Assembly (NCBI GenBank): GCA_009996555.1
Contig: JAACZX010000010.1
Coordinates: forward strand, 1-15,055
DNA from: Chitinophagaceae bacterium
Lineage (GTDB): Bacteria; Bacteroidota; Bacteroidia; Chitinophagales; Chitinophagaceae
Direction of reading: 5' to 3'
DNA length: 15,055 nucleotides
A program made the position numbers and the translations under genes. Under the pieces are notes generated by a model that saw only the letters and a list, made by a program, of their open reading frames with translations, ran no database searches and was not told the DNA's origin. Every line of letters starts with the position of its first letter. Position 1 is the stretch's first letter. This document shows positions 6,501 through 13,813 of this stretch, piece by piece.

Positions 6501-7700
6501 TTACTGCTCCGTTTGGGCAGCCAGTTCAGGAATAAGGGCGGGCTCTTTAAAATATTTCAGCCGCAAACTATCGTTCCAGCCATTGGGGTTTTTATTGAAT
6601 GTTTTACTGCTGAAGAAGATCATACCTTGTATGTTGGCTGTGTTGCGCAAAAGATCAATCTGCTTCAGCAACAATGTACTGTCTTTCCATGCATCGTTAC
6701 TTCCTGCACGGTAAATACCTAACCCGATGTAACAATGTTTACCATAGCTGTGTTTGCTCCACCAGTCAACCAACACTTCATACGGTGCAGCTTTATGACC
6801 AAACTCCCAGTAAAGCTGCGGAGCCACATAATCGATCCAGCCATTGCGCAACCATAACAGGATGTCGGCATACAGGTCATCGTAATTAGTTTGCCCGGCT
6901 TTTGTATTGCTGCCCAGCGGATCTTTATCTGCATTGCGCCATACACCAAAAGGGCTGATGCCAAACTTCACCCAGGGCTTCACTTGTTTGATCATGCGGC
7001 TAAGGCCAACAATAACCGAATCAACATTACTTCTGCGCCAGTTATCTCTTGAAAGTCCTTTACCATAAGCGGCATAACTCACCTGGTCAGGAAATTCCTG
7101 CCCGGCAATGCGGTAAGGATAAAAGTAATCATCAAAATGAAGTGCATCTACATTGTAGCGTTCCGTCATATCACGGATCACTTCTATTACAAAAGCCTGT
7201 GCTTCTTTATTACCGGGATCGAAATATTTTTTACCGCCATAATCTAAAAACCATTGCGGGTGTAACCTTGTGATGTGTGATGGTGCAATGGATGCTTTGC
7301 CAATGCTGAAATCGGCCCGGTAAGGATTGCACCATGCATGAAACTCCATACCCCGTTTGTGCGTTTCCGTGATCATGAACTGCAGGGGATCGTAATATGG
7401 TGATGGAGGTTTGCCCTGTACACCACTCAGCCATTCGCTCCATGGTTCATACGGCGAGGGATAGAATGCATCCGTTGCCGGGCGCACCTGCATAACCACA
7501 GCATTCATACCATTGCTTTTGTGCAGATCAAGCAGGCGGATGAATTCTGCTTTTTGCGAATCAACTGCAATACCTTTTTTAGAAGGCCAGTCGATGTTAT
7601 CAACTGTAGCAATCCATACTGCCCTGAACTCCTGTTTTTGTTGGGCAGCAGCAGTTGCAGTTACCAGTGTAAAAAGAAAGATGGAAAAAAGGCGTGTCAT
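6501..7700 (-). CDS. Secreted glycosyl hydrolase-like protein, GHL10 (DUF187) family
   Basis: This is a predicted exported TIM-barrel protein of the GHL10 family (relatives of YngK), thought to act on polysaccharides or peptidoglycan-like glycans; few members have a proven activity. Residues 1-20 are a signal peptide with likely cleavage near TAAAQ. The family blocks are EFRAVWIATVDNIDWPS (24-40), QVRPATDAFYPS (71-82), FHAWCNPYR (120-128), HFDDYFYPY (188-196, with the paired acidic residues of the active-site region), FGISPFGVWR (246-255) and VAPQLYW (292-298). The 399 residues cover the barrel but no extra C-terminal domain. It follows the MarR gene after 8 bases, so the two are almost certainly co-transcribed and the regulator probably controls it. 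The start ATG at 7700 gives a proper signal peptide. Confidence 0.88.
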   Translation of the reverse strand: MTRLFSIFLFTLVTATAAAQQKQEFRAVWIATVDNIDWPSKKGIAVDSQKAEFIRLLDLHKSNGMNAVVMQVRPATDAFYPSPYEPWSEWLSGVQGKPPSPYYDPLQFMITETHKRGMEFHAWCNPYRADFSIGKASIAPSHITRLHPQWFLDYGGKKYFDPGNKEAQAFVIEVIRDMTERYNVDALHFDDYFYPYRIAGQEFPDQVSYAAYGKGLSRDNWRRSNVDSVIVGLSRMIKQVKPWVKFGISPFGVWRNADKDPLGSNTKAGQTNYDDLYADILLWLRNGWIDYVAPQLYWEFGHKAAPYEVLVDWWSKHSYGKHCYIGLGIYRAGSNDAWKDSTLLLKQIDLLRNTANIQGMIFFSSKTFNKNPNGWNDSLRLKYFKEPALIPELAAQTEQ

Positions 7701-7708
7701 GCCCGAAA

Positions 7709-8164
7709 TTAATCAGAACCACGCACTTTATCGAGCAAAGAGTTGAGCTGCCGTGCATCTGTTTCCGAAAGGTTCAGCATTACACCATCAATAAACGATT
7801 GTGTACTGTCAAGCTTTTCCAGAAGCCGCTTTCCTTTTGCAGTAATGGTTACATCCACCAGCCGTTTATCTTTTTTGCTGATGGTTTTCTTAGCAAGATT
7901 TTTTAAGATGAGCCGGTCAACAATACGGCTGGTGTCGCTCATTTTATCGAGCATCCGTTCACGTATCTGCAAAGTGGAAAGTGCAGTATCGCTGCCACGC
8001 AAAATGCGGAGAATATTGTATTGCTGTAAAGTGAGGTCTTCTTTATCCAGAAACTGTTTCAGCCGTTCTGTAACCCAGTTGTGTGTAAAGATGAGGTTGA
8101 CAACTGTTTTATGATGTTCGTTACGGAATTTCCGTATTTGCATAATATCGGTCTCTAAGCTCAT
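7709..8164 (-). CDS. MarR family winged-helix transcriptional regulator
   Basis: A 151-residue DNA-binding protein with the MarR layout: N-terminal dimerisation helices, then LTLQQYNILRIL (about 44-55), a helix-turn-helix with recognition helix around MSDTSRIVDRLILKNL (75-90), and the wing KKDKRLVDVTITAKGKRLL (96-114) with its Asp-Lys-Arg turn. Such proteins act as dimers and usually repress their own operon until a ligand or oxidant releases them. The gene is first in a two-gene unit with the GHL10 protein, and a 19-base dyad overlaps its predicted promoter, so autoregulation is likely. The start at 8164 is the farthest ATG; an in-frame ATG at 8143, with AGAG upstream, would remove seven residues. 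The ligand is unknown. Confidence 0.9.
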   Translation of the reverse strand: MSLETDIMQIRKFRNEHHKTVVNLIFTHNWVTERLKQFLDKEDLTLQQYNILRILRGSDTALSTLQIRERMLDKMSDTSRIVDRLILKNLAKKTISKKDKRLVDVTITAKGKRLLEKLDSTQSFIDGVMLNLSETDARQLNSLLDKVRGSD

Positions 8165-8225
8165 ACGCAGATGGTTTTATGAAAGGTTTGCACTCAAACG
8201 TGTTTACTAACCTGCCATTGTTATA

Positions 8226-8244
8226 CCTGTAAAACAAATACAGG
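8226..8244 (-). promoter_or_regulatory. Candidate MarR operator overlapping a -7 element
   Basis: CCTGTA and TACAGG form a perfect 6-bp inverted repeat with a 7-base spacer, 19 bases in all, the size of a MarR dimer site. Read on the minus strand it contains TGTATTTG (8242-8235), a one-mismatch TAnnTTTG element. A bound regulator would therefore cover the promoter. The dyad lies 61 bases upstream of the MarR start codon. A second, shorter dyad, GTTTG-CACT-CAAAC, lies nearer the gene at about 8186-8199. Confidence 0.5.
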
Positions 8245-8341
8245 ATTTAACAACTTCAAAACGAAAACAGTTTTTTTTAAGGAACGATTGCCTGCTGGAT
8301 GATCAGGCTTGTTTTAACGGAGGGACGAAATAAAGATGATA

Positions 8342-8920
8342 CTAATTGCCTGCAAACTTTGAAGCACCTACCAGCAATATTCCGGTAATGGAATCAATGC
8401 GGCCGTTCTTCAACTGTTCATCACTTTCAAAACCCTTGCCAAAGATGGTTTTAGTGCGTTGCCTGATCTCTACATCTTTTGTGGTGTAGAGCTTATGCAG
8501 GTTTTGCTCCCAGTAAAGTTCATTGGTCTTGAGTGTATCGCCATCAATACGAATGACCACCACGCTATCCGTAAGTATAATGCGGCTTTGCTGTTCGTAA
8601 TACCAGGCTTTCTTCGCATCAAGGTAACTTTCCACCTGCAGGCTGTCGTTATAAAAATCCACATGTAATGAATTGGGAAACTCCACCCTTGGCACACTGT
8701 CATAATAACGCAGCATCAGCGGTGCAGTTAGTTTCGCTTTTACAACACCGCCCTGACTGAGGTAGCTGGTAACGCCCTTCACCTCATCAACCGACAATTT
8801 CTTTTCCTGCATTTTGCGGATCACATCCATATCATTTTCGCATGACAGGAAAAAAAAGCAGCCCATGATGAATGTTGCTGCTTTTTTTACGGGAGAAATA
8901 TGTTTGCTGAAATTAATCAT
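8342..8920 (-). CDS. lptC: LPS export ABC transporter periplasmic protein LptC, lipoprotein form
   Basis: LptC takes lipopolysaccharide from the LptBFG transporter and passes it to the periplasmic LptA bridge. The 192-residue protein starts at the ATG at 8920; an open frame extends upstream to 9025, but those residues are an out-of-frame read of the preceding gene. Residues 1-27 are a signal peptide with hydrophobic TFIMGCFFFLSC and a lipobox Cys at 27, so it is anchored by lipid rather than by the transmembrane helix of the E. coli protein, as is usual in Bacteroidota. The beta-jellyroll region includes LYWEQNLHKLYTTKDVEI (134-151) and the family end TIFGKGFESDEQLKN (158-172). The start overlaps the stop of the upstream barrel protein by 8 bases (ATGATTAA), indicating coupled translation. 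It is the last gene of the envelope block. Confidence 0.9.
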   Translation of the reverse strand: MINFSKHISPVKKAATFIMGCFFFLSCENDMDVIRKMQEKKLSVDEVKGVTSYLSQGGVVKAKLTAPLMLRYYDSVPRVEFPNSLHVDFYNDSLQVESYLDAKKAWYYEQQSRIILTDSVVVIRIDGDTLKTNELYWEQNLHKLYTTKDVEIRQRTKTIFGKGFESDEQLKNGRIDSITGILLVGASKFAGN

Positions 8921-10268
8921 ACTTGCGTTTGATGAACCAGATATCGCTGAGAGAAAACCCAAGCGTGAACCTGAAATAATTTTCACGCAACAGCATGGTG
9001 CGGTTACCCCGCTGGCCAAACTCAATAGCTGTATTTACTATATTACTTTTGTTGATCTCCTGGTAAGTGTATCTTTTGATGGGGAAACCTGCACCAAAAG
9101 TAATACCGTAGCTTTTCATATTGCCATCAATCGTGTAAGATTCAAGACCATAGTTAAAACCGGCACGGTACATTACCTGGCTCCAGTACGATTTTGAACG
9201 GCCGGTAACATCGGGTATGAACTGACCACCCACTTTCACCTGCCATCCATCCTGTAAATAATCTTTTGTTCCATCGTAACGGTAATCGCTCCATTTCGAA
9301 ATCACATAGTCTGCACCTATACGCAGGCTGCTGTTTCCTTCGTGTTCATACATCAATCCAAAACCATATGTAGAAGGATAAAGTATGCGTGTAGGAATAT
9401 TGGATTGTTCTGAAACTGAATCGAGCCGGGTATCGCTGCCGGATGACTGGTCGATGAGGAAGGTTTCAAACAGTTCATCTCTTGTGCCACGCATATTACT
9501 TTGAAGACTTGTGTAAGCACCCAGGTGTAATAAGCTGGTTTTTTTGTTAGCGGTGTCAACCTTCAGTTTAATCATGTACTGCACGCCCACTTCTGCAAAC
9601 GGGGCGCCAAAGCGGTTACGGATCTTTTTCTGACCGCTGCGGTAACGACCAATAGCAGTATCATTAAAAATGTTCACTCTTGTTGTATAATCGGCTGTAC
9701 CAAAACGGTAACCACCATTTACACCAATGCTGAAGTTTTTAATACCGATAGCTGTGCCAAGAAAAGCCTGGTAGCTGCCGCCCGTTCCTTCGTAAAGTGT
9801 AACGGTGCTGTCGCCCGATGGCATGCGGCCACCTGCCTGAATATTATAACTTACTTTGGTTACCGGACGTAACCCAAATGCCACACCCCAATCAACTTTT
9901 GATTTGGCAGGTTTAACCTGGAAACCAGCTGCCAGGTAAGGGATGTACGCATTGTTTGACGTATAAGAATTACCATTGTTGTTGCTGAGTTTGCGGCTGT
10001 TGACATCAATACCAATATCAAGAATAGAACGCTGCAACCCAAACCTGCGGTAAGAAGCCGGGTTAATGAAGTTGATGGTTTGAAAGTCGTTGTAGGCAGC
10101 ACCTATATGGCCCATACCCCTGTTGGCAACATTTCCGGTAGGCACAATATCGCCTAAACCGTAACGGCTCCAGGGTGAATTATCCTGTGAAAATGCGGAA
10201 GAAATAATTGATAACGATAGCACGAACACCAACGAAACACGCTTACCGATTGTACTCACTGATTGCAT
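8913..10268 (-). CDS. Outer-membrane beta-barrel protein linked to coaX and lptC
   Basis: A 451-residue exported protein. Residues 1-27 are a signal peptide (hydrophobic VSLVFVLSLSIISSAFS). The mature start SPWSRYGLGD (31-40) and the C-terminal WFIKRKYD with aromatic-alternating strands are typical of Bacteroidota outer-membrane barrels. Repeated short Tyr/Gly strands throughout, and NFINPASY (about 70-77), recall FadL/OmpP1-type transport proteins. The substrate is unknown. The start ATG at 10268 lies 26 bases inside coaX in another frame, and its stop overlaps the lptC start, so translation along coaX, this gene and lptC is probably coupled. The coaX, barrel protein, lptC order is, to my knowledge, conserved in the phylum, which suggests a link to lipopolysaccharide delivery; that is inference. 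Confidence 0.82.
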   Translation of the reverse strand: MQSVSTIGKRVSLVFVLSLSIISSAFSQDNSPWSRYGLGDIVPTGNVANRGMGHIGAAYNDFQTINFINPASYRRFGLQRSILDIGIDVNSRKLSNNNGNSYTSNNAYIPYLAAGFQVKPAKSKVDWGVAFGLRPVTKVSYNIQAGGRMPSGDSTVTLYEGTGGSYQAFLGTAIGIKNFSIGVNGGYRFGTADYTTRVNIFNDTAIGRYRSGQKKIRNRFGAPFAEVGVQYMIKLKVDTANKKTSLLHLGAYTSLQSNMRGTRDELFETFLIDQSSGSDTRLDSVSEQSNIPTRILYPSTYGFGLMYEHEGNSSLRIGADYVISKWSDYRYDGTKDYLQDGWQVKVGGQFIPDVTGRSKSYWSQVMYRAGFNYGLESYTIDGNMKSYGITFGAGFPIKRYTYQEINKSNIVNTAIEFGQRGNRTMLLRENYFRFTLGFSLSDIWFIKRKYD

Positions 10269-10968
10269 ACAGTCCTTTAAATATTAGTTGAGGGTCTGCA
10301 AATATCTGGTTTTTGAGCAGAGGAGCAAAATGAAGGGTATCACCCCCGGTTAATTGCACGTTAAAGTTCCCGTACTTTTCAGCATAAGCTTCAATTACCC
10401 CGTCAATTTCCTTGGCCATGCCCCAGGCTACTCCGCTGAGGAGATTTGTTTTGGTATCGTAGCCAATCAGCGGAAAATTCCATTCCATTTTCACCAATGG
10501 CAGCTTGGCGGTGTAATCGTTCATGGATTTAAACCGCATTTCAAGCCCGGGCGAAATACTGCCGCCCAAAAACTGGTTTTGGTTGTTGATGAAGTTATAG
10601 GTGATGCAGGTGCCCAGCCCGATTGCCAGGTTATTGCTGTTGGGGAATAAGCGGACAGCAGCTGCACAAAGCGCCAGCCTGTCGGCACCAATAGTTTCCG
10701 GCTTACCAACGGGTGTGGTGAACGGCAGTTTTGTAAGGTGTGATAACTTATGAAAATTGGTATGGCTGCTGAGAACATCTTCCACAGAAGATTGATGATC
10801 GACAACCGAGGAAAGAATACTGAATTGCGGATTGTGCTTTGCAATAATTTCTTCAATCGTGGAACGGTCATCATCGGGCAGAATAATGATTTCTTTCAGC
10901 TGATCCTGCTCAAACACGGCCGCTTTTAAACGGGTGTTGCCAAAGTCGAAGCAAATGGTGGTGGACAT
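10243..10968 (-). CDS. coaX: Type III pantothenate kinase
   Basis: CoaX phosphorylates pantothenate with ATP, the first step of coenzyme A synthesis, in the cytoplasm. It belongs to the ASKHA fold; visible motifs are the phosphate loop DFGNTRLK (8-15), GADR (94-97), GLGTCITY (117-124) and GGSISPGL (135-142), with an adenosine-site TGGD (207-210). The 241 residues are usual. The start at 10968 gives MSTTICFDFGNT, the expected N-terminus, and lies 9 bases after the stop of the Lon-domain gene. Its last 26 bases overlap the start of the barrel protein gene. A housekeeping enzyme within an envelope block probably reflects phylum-wide gene order rather than a direct functional tie. Confidence 0.95.
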   Translation of the reverse strand: MSTTICFDFGNTRLKAAVFEQDQLKEIIILPDDDRSTIEEIIAKHNPQFSILSSVVDHQSSVEDVLSSHTNFHKLSHLTKLPFTTPVGKPETIGADRLALCAAAVRLFPNSNNLAIGLGTCITYNFINNQNQFLGGSISPGLEMRFKSMNDYTAKLPLVKMEWNFPLIGYDTKTNLLSGVAWGMAKEIDGVIEAYAEKYGNFNVQLTGGDTLHFAPLLKNQIFADPQLIFKGLYAISEYNR

Positions 10969-10977
10969 GTTTATGAA

Positions 10978-11619
10978 TTACAGATCAAAATCAAACGATT
11001 CCAGGTTCCTGAAGTGGCCGTTGAGTTTGACTTTGTCTTTTAGATTTTCCATTTCTGCCAGCAGGGGTATTACTTTACCCAGGTGGCGTTTTAAATATTC
11101 CTGCCGCTGTGCTTCCCGAAACAGTCCCAGCAGTTCATACTCTTCCTCTATGTTTAAACCCATGTGGTGGGCCACATCAAAGGCCTTCAGTTCATCTTCG
11201 GGCTTTTTAAAATCTTTACTCACCTGGAGCAACCGGTGCAGTTCTTTAATTCCTTTTACCACCTGCTGCATCATTTCACGTTTACCATCATCCGCATCAT
11301 CGGGATAAGCAACAATAGCACCGCTGTACAATTTTTCCGGTATTTCTTTTATCAGCTCCAGTACACGAAATACTTTCACGCCTTTTGTGGTAATATCCAT
11401 CTTCCCGTCATCGTACACTTTTTTGATCTCTTTCACTTCCACAAGCGTACCCAGTTCTTTTAATTCTTTTTGCACCACCACCGGAATACCAAAAGGTTTT
11501 TTCTGTTCATAACACTCGGTGATGAGTTGCTTATAGCGTGGTTCAAAAATGTGCAGGTTCAGGTTCTCACCTGGAAAAACAATAATGCCAAGAGGAAAAA
11601 TGGGTATAAAGTTGGTCAT
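10978..11619 (-). CDS. Lon protease substrate-binding (LON/LAN) domain protein
   Basis: This 213-residue protein matches the N-terminal substrate-binding domain of Lon protease but has no ATPase or protease part. The diagnostic opening is IPIFPLGIIVFPGENLNLHIFEPRY (5-29), read as PL-x-VVFP followed by LHIFEPRY. A beta-rich core to about 105 and a helical end with acidic and basic residues follow. Stand-alone LON-domain proteins are common in bacteria, and their role is not settled; binding of unfolded or specific partner proteins is assumed. It lies 41 bases after the glycosyltransferase gene and 9 bases before coaX. A one-mismatch -7 element TTAATTTG (minus strand, 11647-11640) without a clear -33 could give extra transcription from here. 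Confidence 0.9.
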   Translation of the reverse strand: MTNFIPIFPLGIIVFPGENLNLHIFEPRYKQLITECYEQKKPFGIPVVVQKELKELGTLVEVKEIKKVYDDGKMDITTKGVKVFRVLELIKEIPEKLYSGAIVAYPDDADDGKREMMQQVVKGIKELHRLLQVSKDFKKPEDELKAFDVAHHMGLNIEEEYELLGLFREAQRQEYLKRHLGKVIPLLAEMENLKDKVKLNGHFRNLESFDFDL

Positions 11620-11660
11620 AAACCGGTTGGTTCTGTTGGCAAATTAACGAAGAAACCAGT

Positions 11661-12422
11661 TTATTGTTTGCCGGTTTTTTGCAGGTTATGAAGCGTTTGG
11701 TATTTAATGCGGGTGTAACGCCGGGTCATTGCAGCAATGGTGAGCCCTTCTTTACCATCAAGAAAACCAAGTTTGAAAATATAACTGTACAGAAATGCAT
11801 ACCAGGGCGAAATGAACCGTTTGTACCATGCGCCTTTTTTGCCCGCACGGAAATATTGCTCACCGCTTTTAATACCGTAGTTATACATTTTCTGCTGGTA
11901 CTGTTCAAGCGACTGAACAGTTTTGTGAAGAATGTTACCGCTCAAACGTTTTACCACACAATCCCCATCGTACACAAGTTTTTCATGTACAAAATCTTCG
12001 TTCCACATGGCGTGGTTGCGGTTAAACAAACGAAACGGTTCATCTTTCCGCCAATCGCCAAAACGAATCAGTTTTTCTTTGAAAAAGTTTTTGCGGCGGA
12101 TAGTAAACACCTGTTTCTCGTTTGTAAGATCGAGGTTCTGCAAAGTGTTCAGTAATTCATCATCCACAATTTCATCGGCATCTAATTGTAATATCCAGTC
12201 GTACACTGCCTGTTCGTTGGCAATATTCTTTGTGAGGCCATGCCCTCTCCATTTTTCTTCAATAACCGAAGCACCATTTTTTCTTGCTACGGGAATGGTC
12301 GCATCATTACTTCCGGTATCGCAAACAAGTATCTCATCCGATAGTGATTGAACACTTCGCAATGTGGGGGGCAGCAAGTGGGCGGCATTTTTTGTTATAA
12401 TGACGACTGAAATAGGTTGCAT
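11661..12422 (-). CDS. Family 2 glycosyltransferase, WaaE/LgtF-like (LPS core type)
   Basis: A cytoplasmic GT-A inverting glycosyltransferase. Motifs are ISVVIITKN (4-12), CDTGSNDAT (34-42), a KWRGHG stretch (57-62), the metal-binding LDADE (80-84) and FRLFNRNHAMWNEDFVHE (130-147), the pattern seen in WaaE/LgtF enzymes that add glucose to the lipopolysaccharide core. The exact sugar is not predictable. The start is the ATG at 12422, giving 253 residues. The open frame continues to 12527, but that upstream part is a shadow of the preceding gene. Only one base separates this ATG from the stop of the O-antigen-ligase-like gene (TAGTATG), so translation is probably coupled. The C-terminal basic helices (residues 200-253) may hold it to the membrane. 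Confidence 0.9.
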   Translation of the reverse strand: MQPISVVIITKNAAHLLPPTLRSVQSLSDEILVCDTGSNDATIPVARKNGASVIEEKWRGHGLTKNIANEQAVYDWILQLDADEIVDDELLNTLQNLDLTNEKQVFTIRRKNFFKEKLIRFGDWRKDEPFRLFNRNHAMWNEDFVHEKLVYDGDCVVKRLSGNILHKTVQSLEQYQQKMYNYGIKSGEQYFRAGKKGAWYKRFISPWYAFLYSYIFKLGFLDGKEGLTIAAMTRRYTRIKYQTLHNLQKTGKQ

Positions 12423-12423
12423 A

Positions 12424-13659
12424 CTATAAATTAACCGTGCGAATAGATAAATTCCAATACAATATAAAAAAACAATATAAAAACACACCAAACTGGTCGT
12501 TAATACCAGACTCATACAGGAACACAAGATTCATGAATGCCACAAATGCAAGTGCCTGTTTATTTTGCTGCCAGTGCCTGCTGAAAAAAGGCAGACAGAT
12601 TACTACAGTAAACAAGAGCATAGCTATAATACCTGCACCACTGCCACTTAACATCCACTGATTTAGCGGAAGAAACTGTTGCGATGGTGCTATTTGCGGT
12701 GCATGTGCGTTGTACCATTCTGCTGTTTTTTCTTTTATATCACCATAGCCCACACCTGTGAGCCAGTTGTTGCTGAACACATACCATCCGCTTTTGATGG
12801 AGGCAAGCCTGTTTACATCACTAAAGTTTCCTGCAAACTCTGGCAATTGCCAGTTCTGCTTTTCAAATAACACATATTGCAGCCTGATGCGGAAGGTAGG
12901 AATACTGTAAAAAGCTATTACAGGTAAACAAACTGCTGCGGCAATGGCTGCAACCGCCAGTTGTTTTTTTTCTGTTTGGTATAACTGCCAGATGAATAAC
13001 GGCAATACCACAAGGTATAATCCCATCAATCCTGTTTTGGCTCCAAGCAGGTGCAGATAAAAAACGAGCCATACAGCTGCCATTCTGCAAAGCCATTTTA
13101 TTGTTTCCGAAGAAAAACTTTTCCATTCTTCCAGTTTCAGCCACAGTAATAAACCAATAACAATGGCCATGCTGAAACGGATATGATCATTTGCTGCAGG
13201 TGTTGGAATTACTTTTGATAAGCGATACAATTGCAGATAACTTTCTTTATTGGCAAGATAATACCCTGCACTCCAGAGTGAACCTGCCAGCAACAACGCT
13301 ATCCATAACAGTGAAATGTAAACGAAGTGCCTGCGCTGAAATCCTTTTTGCACTGCCATTGCAAGCGGCAATAATAATAGTGGTAATTGATCCCATACCA
13401 GTTCCAGCCATGCTGCTTTATCACTACTCCACAAACCCGATAGAAAAGGCAAGATGAACAGGCAGCTGATGCCCGGCAATAAATAATCCTGCCGGTAAAC
13501 GGCCAGTCGCTCTTTCCAATCGCCCTGTGTAAAGCCATTGACGATAATGATGGTTGTTCCAATGGTGAGTAATGAACGGGTGTAAAAAAAACCAACAACC
13601 ATTAAGAGTATACCTGTAGTAAAAAGGGTACTGTGTATCGTGGATCTCTTAGCTGTCAT
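12424..13659 (-). CDS. O-antigen ligase (WaaL/Wzy)-like polytopic membrane protein
   Basis: A 411-residue inner-membrane protein with about ten or more hydrophobic segments, starting near 11-40 and including 88-102, 110-130, 160-174, 190-225, 234-253, 352-368 and 380-410. WaaL-type enzymes attach polysaccharide to the lipid A core on the periplasmic face; Wzy-type relatives polymerise repeat units. The large periplasmic loop lies between about 255 and 350, with SNNWLTGVGYGD (306-317), typical of the family. GAKTGLMGL (206-214) resembles the short cytoplasmic R/KxGLL motif. Where most members have a His-Asn pair in the loop, this protein reads PSQQFLPLNQWM (335-346). It begins the envelope block, with a good promoter just upstream, and runs into the WaaE-like gene. 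Family placement is good; ligase versus polymerase is open. Confidence 0.82.
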   Translation of the reverse strand: MTAKRSTIHSTLFTTGILLMVVGFFYTRSLLTIGTTIIIVNGFTQGDWKERLAVYRQDYLLPGISCLFILPFLSGLWSSDKAAWLELVWDQLPLLLLPLAMAVQKGFQRRHFVYISLLWIALLLAGSLWSAGYYLANKESYLQLYRLSKVIPTPAANDHIRFSMAIVIGLLLWLKLEEWKSFSSETIKWLCRMAAVWLVFYLHLLGAKTGLMGLYLVVLPLFIWQLYQTEKKQLAVAAIAAAVCLPVIAFYSIPTFRIRLQYVLFEKQNWQLPEFAGNFSDVNRLASIKSGWYVFSNNWLTGVGYGDIKEKTAEWYNAHAPQIAPSQQFLPLNQWMLSGSGAGIIAMLLFTVVICLPFFSRHWQQNKQALAFVAFMNLVFLYESGINDQFGVFLYCFFILYWNLSIRTVNL

Positions 13660-13670
13660 GGTTCTTATTG

Positions 13671-13700
13671 CAAATAAACGAAGTTTACATTTTAAAACAA
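13671..13700 (-). promoter_or_regulatory. Predicted promoter of the envelope gene block
   Basis: On the minus strand TTG (13700-13698) is followed by exactly 19 bases and TTTATTTG (13678-13671), a one-mismatch TAnnTTTG element. The start codon of the O-antigen-ligase-like gene (13659) is 11 bases beyond, so the leader would be about 5-7 bases. This is the best promoter for the six-gene run down to lptC. Confidence 0.6.
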
Positions 13701-13778
13701 CCGTGGTTTCACGGATGTGACGTTATTATTTATAACTGTGACGATGTTTGCTGAAACAACCTTCTTCTAACGGCAACG

Positions 13779-13809
13779 TTTGTTTGCATAATTATTTCAA
13801 TTAGGTTTG
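13779..13809 (+). promoter_or_regulatory. Near-consensus promoter of meaB, predicted leaderless
   Basis: TTTG (13779-13782), 19 bases, then TAGGTTTG (13802-13809): both elements and the spacing match the Bacteroidota consensus. The meaB ATG starts at 13814, only 4 bases later, so transcription should start on or next to the ATG. No Shine-Dalgarno sequence is present. Confidence 0.7.
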
Positions 13810-13813
13810 TAGC

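Noticed and set aside
8285..8315. Possible terminator GCCTG-N9-CAGGC after lptC
   Set aside because: The stem is only 5 bp, and on the minus strand it is followed by an A-run, not a T-run, so it is too weak to call.
8921..9025. N-terminal extension of lptC
   Set aside because: These 35 codons overlap the end of the barrel gene and lack a signal peptide. The ATG at 8920 gives a proper lipoprotein signal.
12425..12527. Hydrophobic N-terminal extension of the WaaE-like glycosyltransferase
   Set aside because: It is an out-of-frame read of the last membrane segment of the ligase-like gene; the family N-terminus begins at the ATG at 12422.
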